From: Methanosarcinaceae archaeon
GTDB lineage: Archaea > Halobacteriota > Methanosarcinia > Methanosarcinales > Methanosarcinaceae
Assembly (NCBI GenBank): GCA_020055655.1
Contig: JAIPUR010000002.1
Span: 1-64,000 of the forward strand
Reading direction: 5' to 3'
DNA length: 64,000 nucleotides
The notes below the pieces were generated by a model. That model searched no databases. It worked only from the letters and a program-made list of their open reading frames with translations, and was not told the origin of the DNA. The translations under genes were made by a program, and so were the position numbers. Of this stretch, positions 35,093-44,572 are shown piece by piece; within the stretch, counting starts at the first letter, position 1; every line of letters starts with the position of its first letter.

Positions 35093-35698
35093 TTAGAAAA
35101 ATTGACTTACTGTATAAAGCATGTAGAGTAAAACAGGCAATCCTACTGTAATTGCTGCATTCTTTACAGAAATATTGCGTGCATAGGATATTGCAAAAAC
35201 CCAGATGTTTGCACTCCATAGCAGGAAGATCAATCCTATTACAGTTGCAATTTTCATGGAAGGGTCTGCCGTTAAAGTTTGCTCTATCATTTCAGGGTTA
35301 TTGAAGTCTATTTTGTCAAACAGATCAATTGTGTAGTAGGTAGATAACAATCCATTTGCCATGCTTGGAATAAAACCATATGAGCTGAATTCAAGTAATC
35401 TTTTGAAGCTTCCATCTCCACCAAAGAACATGGATATTATGTAAAATGCTCCGGTATATATCACCCACATGAGGATGGTTCCTATAATTGCTCCAATTAC
35501 TCCTAAGACTATTCCAATAGATGCAAATGGTGCAGCTTCAGGAGGCAACAGTTCCATTGTTTTCTGAATAACAAGAACAGCACTTATGGCACTGATAACT
35601 GCCAGCACTGCCATAATCATAAGTGGCGTTTTCATTTCAACTTCATCGTTGATCTTTTTATGAAAGAACCCATTTGGGTTTGTTAATACTTCCAGCAT
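35093..35698 (-). CDS. Yip1 family membrane protein
   Basis: 201 residues with five predicted helices. FFHKKINDEVEMKTPLMIMAVLAVISA at the N-terminus and GAFYIISMFFGGDGSFKRLLEFSSYGFIP in the middle are the Yip1-domain pattern. The function in archaea is not established; it may be a membrane chaperone or regulator. It is the first gene of the minus-strand ABC module, 12 bp before the COG1361 gene, and shares a 226-bp divergent promoter region with the plus-strand module. Confidence 0.85.
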   Translation of the reverse strand: MLEVLTNPNGFFHKKINDEVEMKTPLMIMAVLAVISAISAVLVIQKTMELLPPEAAPFASIGIVLGVIGAIIGTILMWVIYTGAFYIISMFFGGDGSFKRLLEFSSYGFIPSMANGLLSTYYTIDLFDKIDFNNPEMIEQTLTADPSMKIATVIGLIFLLWSANIWVFAISYARNISVKNAAITVGLPVLLYMLYTVSQFF

Positions 35699-35750
35699 GT
35701 AATTAGCTCTCCATAATAATGATATATCAAACCATCAAATATTCAAACGC

Positions 35751-35786
35751 GACTATAAATCGACAGTCTTTATTGGTGGATGTTGT
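35751..35786. promoter_or_regulatory. GACTATAAATCGAC element, shared with other transporter promoters
   Basis: It reads GACTATAAATCGACAGTC then TTTATTGGTGGATGTTG. A closely matching stretch lies ahead of the ATPase gene at 40490 (GACTATTTATCGAAAG then CTTTATTAGTAAACGTTG), with one gap. It lies in the divergent region between the two ABC modules, 53 bp from one start and ~140 bp from the other. Probable regulator-binding site; inference from repetition. Confidence 0.5.
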
Positions 35787-35924
35787 ATATATACTTCTCG
35801 GAGTGGTGTAATACATTTCTCAAAGCATCAATTTATTTTGGCAGTTCCATTTTGGAAATTCATTCATATTTGAAAACACTTATAAGTACACAGATGCAAC
35901 TTATTATGGAATTGGAGTAATATA

Positions 35925-36626
35925 ATGATTGATGTTCAGAATGGGAACGACGGTGAATTCGTAATTAAATTAGTGAACCTTTGCAAAAGCTATCATGTAG
36001 GGGATATGGAGGTTCCCATTCTGAAAAATGTAGATCTATCGGTAAAAAAAGGTGAATTTGTTGCTATTATGGGTCCCTCTGGCTCTGGAAAAAGTACTCT
36101 TATGAACATGATCGGTTGTCTAGACCGCCCCACATGCGGCCAGGTCGTTATAATGGGCATGGACATAAACCAGCTTAATGGCCCTGAACTGGCAAAACTT
36201 CGTGGATTTGAGATCGGATTCGTCTTCCAGAATTTCAATCTTGTTCCAAGATTAACTGCCTTGCAAAATGTTGCATTGCCTACTTATGCTAATGTTAAAC
36301 CAGGTGTAAACGGCACAAAACGGGCAAAAGAACTATTGGAAATGGTGGGTCTGTCAGATCGGTTGAATTACAAACCTTCTGAATTGTCAGGTGGCCAGCA
36401 GCAGCGAATTGCAATTGCAAGGTCTTTGATAAATGATCCATCTCTGATCCTTGCAGATGAACCAACGGGTAACCTTGATTCAAAAACAGGTGATGAAATC
36501 ATGAATATATTTACTGATCTTCACAAGAAAGGAAGCTCTATTATTATGATAACACATGACCCTGATCTTGCAAAATATGCAGATAGGGTAGTTTACCTTA
36601 AAGATGGTGTAATTGGTGCAAAATGA
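35925..36626 (+). CDS. MacB-type ABC transporter ATPase
   Basis: 233 residues: [22 protein letters not shown], Walker [11 protein letters not shown]-loop [20 protein letters not shown], signature [15 protein letters not shown], Walker [16 protein letters not shown] and [15 protein letters not shown]. It is nearly identical in layout to the ATPase at 40490. First gene of a four-gene plus-strand module (ATPase, COG1361 protein, two permeases). The COG1361 gene follows after 9 bp with a GAGGAGA ribosome-binding sequence. Confidence 0.95.
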   Translation: MIDVQNGNDGEFVIKLVNLCKSYHVGDMEVPILKNVDLSVKKGEFVAIMGPSGSGKSTLMNMIGCLDRPTCGQVVIMGMDINQLNGPELAKLRGFEIGFVFQNFNLVPRLTALQNVALPTYANVKPGVNGTKRAKELLEMVGLSDRLNYKPSELSGGQQQRIAIARSLINDPSLILADEPTGNLDSKTGDEIMNIFTDLHKKGSSIIMITHDPDLAKYADRVVYLKDGVIGAK

Positions 36627-36635
36627 GGAGAGAAT

Positions 36636-37877
36636 ATGTACAAATTGAATTTTAAATGGAGTAGCTGCCTGGCATTGCTGTGTTTTGCATTACTCTTAGC
36701 TTTATTCTCCATTCCTGCAAGTGCTGCAGATGGAGCGGATCTAAAAATAAGTGTTTTGAAATACCAACCTGCTCCTGCAGAGATTGGAGAGTATGTGAGT
36801 GTATGGGTCAAACTTGAGAACCTTGGTTATGCAAAGGCAGAGGATGTTTCCATTCGAATGGTTCCTGAATATCCATTCTCCCTTGATTCAACTACCAATG
36901 CCATAGAGGATGTAGGCATATTGTCTCCTGACAACGCTGCAGTTAATGAATATCGACTTTTCGTTGACCGTGGTGCACAGGTGGGCATTAGTACTTTTGA
37001 AGTATGGTATCAGGAAGATGACAGTGGTGCATGGTTCAAAAAAGAATTCGAAATGAGGGTTGGCTCTGATACATTTGATAGCAGGGGAACTATTCAACTT
37101 GAAAGTAATTCCATAGAACCTGAAGTATTCATGCCTGGTGATGAGGGTACTATTACCTTTGATCTGAAGAACAGTGCCACTGAGTACTCCATAACGCTTG
37201 ATGGTGAGCAATACGATACCAATGCAAGGATACAGTCAGCATCTCTTGATGGTATCGATGGGATAAAGGTAACAACTGAAAGCTATTATGGAAATGGTGT
37301 CATCGGCCCTGGTGAGTCATTGGGCCTTACCTATACTGTACTAGTAGACGAAGACATGCCAGATGGAACATATTACCTTGACATATCCATTGTTGGAAAC
37401 TCTCATGTTTATAATAATAATTGGAGAATCCCGCTTAAGGTAGATTCTTCCTCTGTCAGGGTAATTCCTTCAAAACCGCTAATACTTGAAAATGGAAAAG
37501 GTACTCTTGAATTTGATGTGGCTAATATCCATCCTAATCTTCTTTCATCCGTTAGTGTACAACTTGAAGCTGAAGGTATTGAGTTCTCTCCCGCCGAATA
37601 CTTCATTGGCGCAATGGACTCTGATGAGCTTTTTACAATAGAATTCGATGCTGAAGCAATTGATGATGACCTGGATTATCCTGTGAACCTCACGATAGGT
37701 TCTAACTTCAGAAATGATCTGAATGAACATTCAAGTATCATTGGCACACGCCAGCTCAAAAATCATTCAGTTGATAATGAAGGTGATTCCAGGGCAATTG
37801 TTATCCTGGGAGTGCTAGTAGTAGCAGGAATTTTAGCTTACGTTCTCTACAAGCGAAAAACGAATGCAGAAGATTAA
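36636..37877 (+). CDS. COG1361-type secreted surface protein of the ABC module
   Basis: 413 residues. Signal peptide (residues ~8-30, SSCLALLCFALLLALFSIPASAAD); a first Ig-like domain (LKISVLKYQPAPAEIGEYVSV); a second (NSIEPEVFMPGDEGTITFDL); a third with FSPAEYFIGAMDSDELFTIEF; a C-terminal helix (AIVILGVLVVAGILAYVL) and basic YKRKT end. It is a close paralogue of 41229-42461, and more distantly of 33812-35080. Extracytoplasmic partner of the adjacent MacB permeases, by linkage. Confidence 0.87.
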   Translation: MYKLNFKWSSCLALLCFALLLALFSIPASAADGADLKISVLKYQPAPAEIGEYVSVWVKLENLGYAKAEDVSIRMVPEYPFSLDSTTNAIEDVGILSPDNAAVNEYRLFVDRGAQVGISTFEVWYQEDDSGAWFKKEFEMRVGSDTFDSRGTIQLESNSIEPEVFMPGDEGTITFDLKNSATEYSITLDGEQYDTNARIQSASLDGIDGIKVTTESYYGNGVIGPGESLGLTYTVLVDEDMPDGTYYLDISIVGNSHVYNNNWRIPLKVDSSSVRVIPSKPLILENGKGTLEFDVANIHPNLLSSVSVQLEAEGIEFSPAEYFIGAMDSDELFTIEFDAEAIDDDLDYPVNLTIGSNFRNDLNEHSSIIGTRQLKNHSVDNEGDSRAIVILGVLVVAGILAYVLYKRKTNAED

Positions 37878-37908
37878 GAGTGAAAAAGCTAATATCAGGT
37901 AGTATACC

Positions 37909-39123
37909 ATGCTGGACCCATTGCAAGCTGTCAAAATGGCATTTGGTAGCATTGGCAGTGCAAAACTGCGTTCTTCGCTTACAACACTTGGGATTATAAT
38001 AGGAGTAGCTGCTGTTATTGCAAATGTATCCCTTGGTGCTAGTTTCAACCAGTTCTTCAATGATGAGATAGGTGCAGTGGGTTCGAATTTCATAGTCATT
38101 TACAGCCAGAATACCAATGTTTTCTTTGACAATGAGCTTGAACTGATCGGAAATACTCCGGGGGTGGTGGGAGTTTCTCCCATTAACCAGCAGATGGCGC
38201 AAGTCACCTATCTCTCAACATCGCGTCAGATAGATATTCAGGGTGTGAATGAGGATTACTCGGAAGTTGCGAATTTTGAAATGAAAGAAGGGACTTTCCT
38301 CACTGACAAAGACCAGTTCGTCGCTGTTCTGGGTGAAGAGGTTGCACTTGATAAGTTTGACAAGAAGATATCTTCGAAAAACCCAATTGAGATCACTTTC
38401 AGACGTGAAGATGGTGGTGTTGTTACCCAGAAGTTCATAGTAAAAGGTATTGTGAAAGACCCTGAAACCACATTTGCTCAGACTGGTGTGGAGCCCGAGA
38501 TCCGAATATTCATTCCCATAGATGTAATGAATGGCATACTGGGGGTAGATTATTACGGTGGATTTTTTGTGAAAGCTGAAAGTCTTGAGACTGTGCGTTC
38601 TACTGGTGATGAGATCGATAAGCGTCTTGCGCGTAATCTGGGAGTTTCCGGCAGGGATCTCGATGATGATGATACAAAACCTTACACTATATTCGATCAG
38701 GTGGAAATACTTGAGGATACAAATCAGCTGTCTTCTGCACTTACAACTCTTCTTACATCGGTTGCTTTGATCTCTCTTATAGTTGGCTCCATTGGTATAA
38801 TGAACATCATGCTGGTGACAGTTACCGAAAGAACTCGTGAAATAGGCCTTATGAAGTCACTTGGTTTTAGCAAAAAAGACATTCTCACTCTCTTCATGAT
38901 CGAATCAGTGGTTGTTGGTCTTATAGGTGGTGTAATTGGTACTGCTCTGGGTTTAGGAGCTGCTGTTCTTGTGAATAATTTCCTTGAGCTTCCAAACATA
39001 TTCCCTGTATCACAGATTGGTATAGGATTTGTGGTGTCAATATTAGTAGGTCTTATTGCAGGGGTCTATCCTGCGAACAAAGCAGCAAATATGGATCCTG
39101 TAGATGCATTGAGGAAGGAATGA
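37909..39123 (+). CDS. MacB-type ABC transporter permease
   Basis: 404 residues: MAFGSIGSAKLRSSLTTLGIIIGVAAVIANVSLG (first helix), MacB core domain with NTPGVVGVSPINQQMAQVTY, then three helices with TERTREIGLMKSLGFSKKDIL and IAGVYPANKAANMDPVDALRKE. It is followed after 4 bp by a second full-length permease of the same type, so the transporter may be a heterodimer. Related to 39128-40342 and 42477-43691. Confidence 0.93.
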   Translation: MLDPLQAVKMAFGSIGSAKLRSSLTTLGIIIGVAAVIANVSLGASFNQFFNDEIGAVGSNFIVIYSQNTNVFFDNELELIGNTPGVVGVSPINQQMAQVTYLSTSRQIDIQGVNEDYSEVANFEMKEGTFLTDKDQFVAVLGEEVALDKFDKKISSKNPIEITFRREDGGVVTQKFIVKGIVKDPETTFAQTGVEPEIRIFIPIDVMNGILGVDYYGGFFVKAESLETVRSTGDEIDKRLARNLGVSGRDLDDDDTKPYTIFDQVEILEDTNQLSSALTTLLTSVALISLIVGSIGIMNIMLVTVTERTREIGLMKSLGFSKKDILTLFMIESVVVGLIGGVIGTALGLGAAVLVNNFLELPNIFPVSQIGIGFVVSILVGLIAGVYPANKAANMDPVDALRKE

Positions 39124-39127
39124 TTGT

Positions 39128-40342
39128 ATGATAGATATCAGGCAGGCTTTTTCACTGGCACTTGGCAGTATTGGGAGTGCTAAGATGCGCTCTGCATTGA
39201 CAATGCTTGGTATCATCATAGGTGTTGCAGCGGTTGTAGCCAATGTCTCTATTGGTGTCAGCTTTAACCAGTTCTTCACCGATGAGCTGGATACGTTGGG
39301 TTCAAATTTTATAATAATTTACAGCCAGGATGTAAACATATTTTACGACAGTGAACTAGAACTTATCAGAAATACACCTGGTGTAGAGGGTGCTTCTGCT
39401 TTCAATCAACAAATGGCAGAGGTTTCTTATCTGTCTGGAACTAAACAAATAGATGTCCAGGGTGTAAGTTCGGATGCACAGCAGATATCGAACTTGGAGG
39501 TTGAAGTTGGTAATTTCTTCACTGATAAAGACAAATACACGGCTGTTCTGGGTCAGGAGGTAGCCGATGGTAAATTCGACCAGGAGGTTGCTGTAAAGAA
39601 CTATCTTGATATTACTTTTAGAAGGCAGGATGGTACTACAGTCACCCAGAAGTTCAGGGTGAAAGGTATTCTTACAGGTGAGGACAATGCATTCGTAAGT
39701 GGTGGGCCTGACCGTGATGCTACCATTTATATTCCTGTTGCAACCATAAACGAGTTACTCAATGTCACTGATTATGGGGGATTTTCTGCCAATACCGAGG
39801 ATTCCGAATCTGTCCAGGCTGTATCAGATGAGATCGATAAACGTCTTGCACGACAGTTGGGAGTGTCGGCTCGCGACCTTGATAATGCTGATGCTAAACC
39901 CTATCGTATCTTCAATCAGGCGGAGATTATCGAGCGACTGGATCAACTGGCAGATTCGCTGACCATCCTTATTACCATAATTGCCACGGTTGCTCTACTT
40001 GTGGGTTCCATTGGAATCATGAATATCATGCTTGTTACAGTTGCCGAAAGGACCCGTGAGATCGGCCTATTGAAATCTCTTGGGTATACTAGAAAGGATA
40101 TATTGATCCTCTTTATGCTGGAATCTGTGATATTAGGTATAATCGGGGGAATTCTGGGTGCCTTGATTGGATTAGTGGGCTCCTTCATAGTAGAGACCTA
40201 CATTGATATCCCCCGTGTTTTTCCATTATCTCTTATATTTTTGGGTATAGCAATATCATTTGTAGTTGGATTGGTGGCAGGTATCTATCCTGCAAGCAGG
40301 GCTGCAAAATTGGATCCTGTCGAAGCGTTAAGACACGGATGA
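39128..40342 (+). CDS. MacB-type ABC transporter permease, tandem paralogue
   Basis: 404 residues, the same length as its upstream neighbour and colinear with it: LALGSIGSAKMRSALTMLGIIIGVAAVVANVSIG, core with NTPGVEGASAFNQQMAEVSY, AERTREIGLLKSLGYTRKDIL, and VAGIYPASRAAKLDPVEALRHG. Tandem duplication is clear. Two distinct permeases with one ATPase gene suggest a heteromeric complex or alternative use with the ATPase at 40490. No transcription stop is obvious before the 147-bp gap that starts the next module. Confidence 0.93.
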   Translation: MIDIRQAFSLALGSIGSAKMRSALTMLGIIIGVAAVVANVSIGVSFNQFFTDELDTLGSNFIIIYSQDVNIFYDSELELIRNTPGVEGASAFNQQMAEVSYLSGTKQIDVQGVSSDAQQISNLEVEVGNFFTDKDKYTAVLGQEVADGKFDQEVAVKNYLDITFRRQDGTTVTQKFRVKGILTGEDNAFVSGGPDRDATIYIPVATINELLNVTDYGGFSANTEDSESVQAVSDEIDKRLARQLGVSARDLDNADAKPYRIFNQAEIIERLDQLADSLTILITIIATVALLVGSIGIMNIMLVTVAERTREIGLLKSLGYTRKDILILFMLESVILGIIGGILGALIGLVGSFIVETYIDIPRVFPLSLIFLGIAISFVVGLVAGIYPASRAAKLDPVEALRHG

Positions 40343-40421
40343 TCTATTCTTTTTATTTTTTGGCTGTAGGTATATTTTTTATATGTGTTTTATGTAACAC
40401 AGCAAATACAAACACAAACCG

Positions 40422-40482
40422 GACTATTTATCGAAAGCTTTATTAGTAAACGTTGCGTAGTCGCACTTGTCGATTAATAGTC
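40422..40482. promoter_or_regulatory. Paired inverted copies of the ACTATwwATCGA element
   Basis: GACTATTTATCGA (40422-40434) is mirrored by GTCGATTAATAGTC (40469-40482). Read on the other strand, the second copy is GACTATTAATCGAC. The arms match at 12 of 14 positions across a 34-bp spacer that itself resembles the region at 35767-35786. The pair ends 7 bp before the first possible start of the ATPase gene. A dimeric or looping repressor site is the simplest reading (inference). Confidence 0.5.
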
Positions 40483-40489
40483 AAACTTT

Positions 40490-41218
40490 ATGATGGTGAT
40501 AAGGTTGTATGAAGGTAATTCTCAATTGAATGATGACACTGTAATGGATGTTGTTATTGATATTCAAAATATCAGGAAAAGCTATCTCTTAGGCGATATG
40601 GAAGTCCCTATTTTGCATGGAATTAATTTGCTTGTGAAAAAAGGCGAGTTTGTCGCTATCATGGGCCCATCAGGCTCCGGCAAAAGCACATTAATGAATA
40701 TGATAGGCTGTCTCGATCGTCCAACAGATGGAAATGTCATGTTAATGGGAAAAGACACAAGGTCAATTTCTGACAATGATCTTGCTGAACTTAGGGGTTT
40801 TGAAATTGGTTTCGTATTTCAGAATTTCAATCTGATTCCACGGCTTAGTGCTTATGAAAACGTTCTTCTTCCAACATATTCCAATTCAAAAGTTAATCTG
40901 GACAATGAAGAACGAGCCAGGGATTTGCTTGAGACGGTAGGTCTTGGGGATCGCCTGGATCATAAACCCACCGAACTTTCAGGTGGTCAGAGGCAGAGAG
41001 TCGCTATTGCTCGCTCTCTTATCAATGACCCATCGTTGATCCTTGCAGATGAGCCTACGGGAAACCTTGACACCAAAACAAGTACTGAGGTAATGGATAT
41101 TTTTTCATCACTGCATAAAGGCGGATGTACTATCGTAATGATCACACATGATCCTGAAATGGAGAAATATGCTGACAGGGTGGTTCACATCAGGGATGGC
41201 TATATTGAGAATAATTAG
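40490..41218 (+). CDS. MacB-type ABC transporter ATPase
   Basis: 242 residues as written: [20 protein letters not shown], Walker [30 protein letters not shown], signature [30 protein letters not shown] and ITHDPEMEKYADRVV. The start is uncertain: in-frame ATG/GTG/TTG codons crowd 40490-40505, and the ATG at 40544 (MDVVIDIQNIRKSY) would align better with paralogues. It ends in TAG. First gene of the third module; the COG1361 gene follows after 10 bp. Confidence 0.93.
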   Translation: MMVIRLYEGNSQLNDDTVMDVVIDIQNIRKSYLLGDMEVPILHGINLLVKKGEFVAIMGPSGSGKSTLMNMIGCLDRPTDGNVMLMGKDTRSISDNDLAELRGFEIGFVFQNFNLIPRLSAYENVLLPTYSNSKVNLDNEERARDLLETVGLGDRLDHKPTELSGGQRQRVAIARSLINDPSLILADEPTGNLDTKTSTEVMDIFSSLHKGGCTIVMITHDPEMEKYADRVVHIRDGYIENN

Positions 41219-41228
41219 GGTTGGTATA

Positions 41229-42461
41229 ATGACAAAAAAGAACAGTTTATTTCGCAAATTAGAAATTCTTTCAATTTCCGTATTGCTATTATGTACGATA
41301 TTTTCTTCATCTGCATTTGGAGCATCAGCTGCAACTTTAAAAGTTGATGTTATTGAATATGACCCATATCCTGCAGAGATCGGTGAATACGTGGATGTTT
41401 ACGTAAAGGTCGAGAACACAGGTTATGGCCGTGCAGATGCTGTCACGATCAGGCTAGAGCCGGAATACCCTTTTTCACTGGATTCTGAAAACAATGCAGT
41501 AGAGTACATTGGTGCCTTGTCTCCTGAGGATGCCGCTGTGCATGAGTACCGCCTATTTGTTGACGAGCAGGCCAAAGTTGGAATTGGATCTATAGATATA
41601 TTCTACCAGCCGGATGGCGGTACAGCATGGTTCAAGGAGTCTTTCGATATAAGGGTCGGCTCGAATAATTTTGATAGTAAAGGAACTGTAAAACTTGAAA
41701 GTATTGTATGTGAACCGTCTACTTTCATGCCGGGAGATGAAGGCACCATTTCATTCACCTTGAGCAATACGGCAACAAGCAACTATGTAACTATCGATGG
41801 TAATGCATATGATACTAATGCCAGAGTTCAATCTGCAACCCTAAAAAGTGATGGTAATATAATCGTTGAAAATGATGTTTATGAAGGCTCTGGTATTATA
41901 TCCTCCGGAGATTCGCTTACACTCAGCTATAATCTGAAAATATCCGAAAGTATGCAGGATGGGACCTATTATCTTGAACTCTTTACAATAGGAAATTCCC
42001 ACATGTATAATAGCAACTGGAAGATTCCTGTGAAGGTGGATTCTGCATCTGTCAAAGTAATTCCTGCAAAACCTCTTACCCTTACAAATGGGGAAGATAC
42101 TCTTGAATTTGATGTTGCTAATACCCATCCGAATGAACTGACATCTGTTAGTGTAACTCTCAGATCAGATAAGGTAAAATTCTCTCCAGAGACCTACTTT
42201 ATAGGCTCAATGAACCCTGATGAACTTTTCACAATAGAAATACAGGCTTCTACAGGACCAGAAGATTCCACTGTGCCTGTGGAAATAGAAGTGGAGTACA
42301 GGAATGGCATGAACGAACATACAACTGTTACTGCTACACGCGATGTTGGGGTCTTAGTTGATGAAGAATCTGGTATAGGCAATACTTTGCTTGCAGGATT
42401 TGGCATTATTCTTTTATTGGGTGTACCTGCTGTTGTGATGTTCAGGCGGAAAAATCAATAA
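41229..42461 (+). CDS. COG1361-type secreted surface protein of the ABC module
   Basis: 410 residues from MTKKNSLFRKLEILSI; the longer open frame upstream only overlaps the ATPase. Signal peptide (residues ~13-33, ending SSAFGAS); Ig-like domains LKVDVIEYDPYPAEIGEYVDV, SIVCEPSTFMPGDEGTISFTL and FSPETYFIGSMNPDELFTIEI; C-terminal helix (LLAGFGIILLLGVPAVVMF) and RRKNQ. Strong paralogue of 36636-37877, showing that the whole ATPase-COG1361-permease set was duplicated. Confidence 0.87.
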   Translation: MTKKNSLFRKLEILSISVLLLCTIFSSSAFGASAATLKVDVIEYDPYPAEIGEYVDVYVKVENTGYGRADAVTIRLEPEYPFSLDSENNAVEYIGALSPEDAAVHEYRLFVDEQAKVGIGSIDIFYQPDGGTAWFKESFDIRVGSNNFDSKGTVKLESIVCEPSTFMPGDEGTISFTLSNTATSNYVTIDGNAYDTNARVQSATLKSDGNIIVENDVYEGSGIISSGDSLTLSYNLKISESMQDGTYYLELFTIGNSHMYNSNWKIPVKVDSASVKVIPAKPLTLTNGEDTLEFDVANTHPNELTSVSVTLRSDKVKFSPETYFIGSMNPDELFTIEIQASTGPEDSTVPVEIEVEYRNGMNEHTTVTATRDVGVLVDEESGIGNTLLAGFGIILLLGVPAVVMFRRKNQ

Positions 42462-42476
42462 TCAGAAGTGGTCAAT

Positions 42477-43691
42477 ATGCTTGGACTTAAACATTCCATA
42501 CGTTTTGCCCTGGGGAGTATATGGAGCGCTAAAATGCGTTCTTCCCTGACAACACTTGGGATCATAATAGGTGTTGCTGCTGTCATTGCCAATGTATCAC
42601 TGGGTGCAAGTTTCAGTGAATTCTTTGAAGATGAGATCGGCTCGGTGGGTAACAATTTCATTGTCATTGAAAGTAACACTCCTCATACTTTTCATGACAA
42701 TGAACTTGAGCTGGTGAAAAACACTCCTGGAATTGTAGGTGTTTCTCCTCTGACTCAGGAAACTGGTGGTGTTAGGTATATGTCTGAGGTTCGCCAAATA
42801 CCTGTGCAGGGTGTGTCAGATGATTACGGCCAGGTTGCAAATATTCAGATGGGATCCGGTAGTTTTATAGATGACAATGATGGCTATGTGGCAGTTCTTG
42901 GCTATGATGTTGCATATGATAAGTTCGATCGTAAGATCGCTAATAAGAACAGTATAGAGATTACTTTTGTAAAATCAGATGGAAGTACTGTTACAGAGAC
43001 ATTCAGGGTAAAGGGTATTACTCAAAGTAAGGAAACCAAACTGGTTGAGAGCGGAATAGAGCCTGAAGGACGAATATTTATTCCGGTAAAAGTCATGAGT
43101 GAACTTCTTGGTGACGATTACTACTGGGGATTTTTTGCAGCTGCAGAAAGCATTGAAACTATCGATGAGGTTTCAGATGAAGTTGATAAAAGACTTGCAA
43201 GAAATCTTGGTATACCTATGAGGGATCTTGATGAAGAGGACATCAAACCATATTCTATCTTTGATCAGGGTGAGGTCCTTGAAAACATGAATCAGGTTTC
43301 CGGTGCATTAGGAACATTGCTAACCTCAGTTGCCTTTATCTCCCTTGTGGTAGGCTCTATCGGAATTATGAATATCATGCTTGTCACAGTTACGGAAAGA
43401 ACAAGTGAGATCGGTATTATGAAATCTCTTGGCTTCAAGAATTATGAGGTATTATCACTTTTCATTGTTGAATCAATGGTAGTGGGTCTTCTTGGAGGTA
43501 TACTTGGCACACTCTTTGGACTTGGGGGTGCATATCTGGTTAATAATTTAATGGGACTTCCTCACGTATTCCCGTTAGAATTGATATTCATAGGCATGTT
43601 TGTTTCATTATTTGTGGGGTTGGTTGCCGGAGTCTACCCTGCGAACAAGGCTGCAAAAATGAATCCAGTTGATGCATTGAGGCATGAATGA
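42477..43691 (+). CDS. MacB-type ABC transporter permease
   Basis: 404 residues from the ATG reading MLGLKHSIRFALGSIWSAKMRSSLTTLG; a GTG three codons earlier is the alternative. First helix GIIIGVAAVIANVSLG, core with NTPGIVGVSPLTQETGGVRY, then TERTSEIGIMKSLGFKNYEVL and VAGVYPANKAAKMNPVDALRHE. Closest to 37909-39123. This module has a single permease, so the second copy at 39128 is either unique to module two or shared. Confidence 0.93.
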   Translation: MLGLKHSIRFALGSIWSAKMRSSLTTLGIIIGVAAVIANVSLGASFSEFFEDEIGSVGNNFIVIESNTPHTFHDNELELVKNTPGIVGVSPLTQETGGVRYMSEVRQIPVQGVSDDYGQVANIQMGSGSFIDDNDGYVAVLGYDVAYDKFDRKIANKNSIEITFVKSDGSTVTETFRVKGITQSKETKLVESGIEPEGRIFIPVKVMSELLGDDYYWGFFAAAESIETIDEVSDEVDKRLARNLGIPMRDLDEEDIKPYSIFDQGEVLENMNQVSGALGTLLTSVAFISLVVGSIGIMNIMLVTVTERTSEIGIMKSLGFKNYEVLSLFIVESMVVGLLGGILGTLFGLGGAYLVNNLMGLPHVFPLELIFIGMFVSLFVGLVAGVYPANKAAKMNPVDALRHE

Positions 43692-43727
43692 GGGGTTTAT
43701 CGGGTGCTGGCTCATCATTTACAAATT

Positions 43728-43742
43728 AGTCGATTTATCGAT
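43728..43742. promoter_or_regulatory. Further copy of the ATCGA/TAGTC element ahead of the sensor gene
   Basis: AGTCGATTTATCGAT. On the opposite strand this is ATCGATAAATCGACT, matching the ATAAATCGAC core at 35755-35764. A GGACTATCC half-like copy follows at about 43755. The element lies ~110 bp before the membrane sensor gene. It is weaker evidence than the two upstream copies. Confidence 0.35.
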
Positions 43743-43849
43743 GTGCTTATCTATGGACTATCCAGATATGTCTATACATATATTTGTAGTTCATAGACAT
43801 TCAATTTTTAGTTGGCTGAATATGAAATGTTTGGTATTGATAATGGGAA

Positions 43850-44527
43850 ATGTATATGTTTGAGAAAAATGGTCTAATATATAAATTTGTAAAAGTTGCA
43901 TTTGAAAAGCAGACCTATCTCAATATGCTTTACTTATTGTTCACATTTCCTTTAGGTACTGCATATTTTGTTTTTCTGGTGACTGGTCTATCTCTTGGAT
44001 TCACACTATCCATTATCTGGCTGGGTATTCCAATTCTGATCCTTGTTTTTTTGGCATGGTGGGAGATAGCTTCCTTTGAACGACAACTTGCAATTTGCTT
44101 TTTGAATATAGAAATATCTCCAATGGCAATTGAAAGTGTGCAGGGGAAAAGTATACTTGAAAAAGGAATCTTAAGACTGAAAAATCCCGTTACATGGAAA
44201 GCTTTGCTTTTTTTATTCATTAAGTTTCCATTTGGAATATTGTCTTTAATTGTAAGCGTTGTGTTAATAAGCTTGAGCTTATCCTTGCTATTTGTCCCTC
44301 TGGCTTATCTGCTTGATGCTGGTATCGGAATCGATTCTGCAGGAGAGGCAATTATGATCTTCTTCCTTGGCGTAATAATCAGCTTCTTTTCATTGCATGC
44401 AATGAATTTACTATCTTATGTGACAGGAAAGCTTGCGGTAATGCTACTTGGTTCTTCTCTTACAAGCTCATTAGCTGGTGAAAAGTCTGATGGAGGGCTC
44501 ATTGAAGAAACATTTCGGGAAATATGA
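43850..44527 (+). CDS. Integral membrane protein with putative sensor domain (PF13796-like)
   Basis: 225 residues, mostly membrane. Paired hydrophobic hairpins (LNMLYLLFTFPLGTAYFVFLVTG-like; WKALLFLFIKFPFGILSLIV) are separated by a cytoplasmic loop with WWEIASFERQLA. The repeated FPLG/FPFG turn and the Arg/Gln-bearing loop are the pattern of the Sensor domain often fused to histidine kinases; here it stands alone. A second ATG two codons downstream could be the start. It lies just after the third ABC module and converges with a small HTH gene, so it may be the sensing partner in control of the module (inference). Confidence 0.75.
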   Translation: MYMFEKNGLIYKFVKVAFEKQTYLNMLYLLFTFPLGTAYFVFLVTGLSLGFTLSIIWLGIPILILVFLAWWEIASFERQLAICFLNIEISPMAIESVQGKSILEKGILRLKNPVTWKALLFLFIKFPFGILSLIVSVVLISLSLSLLFVPLAYLLDAGIGIDSAGEAIMIFFLGVIISFFSLHAMNLLSYVTGKLAVMLLGSSLTSSLAGEKSDGGLIEETFREI

Positions 44528-44572
44528 GTAAAAGCTGGAATAAGAATAATTAAAGTAGGATATGTTAATTTT

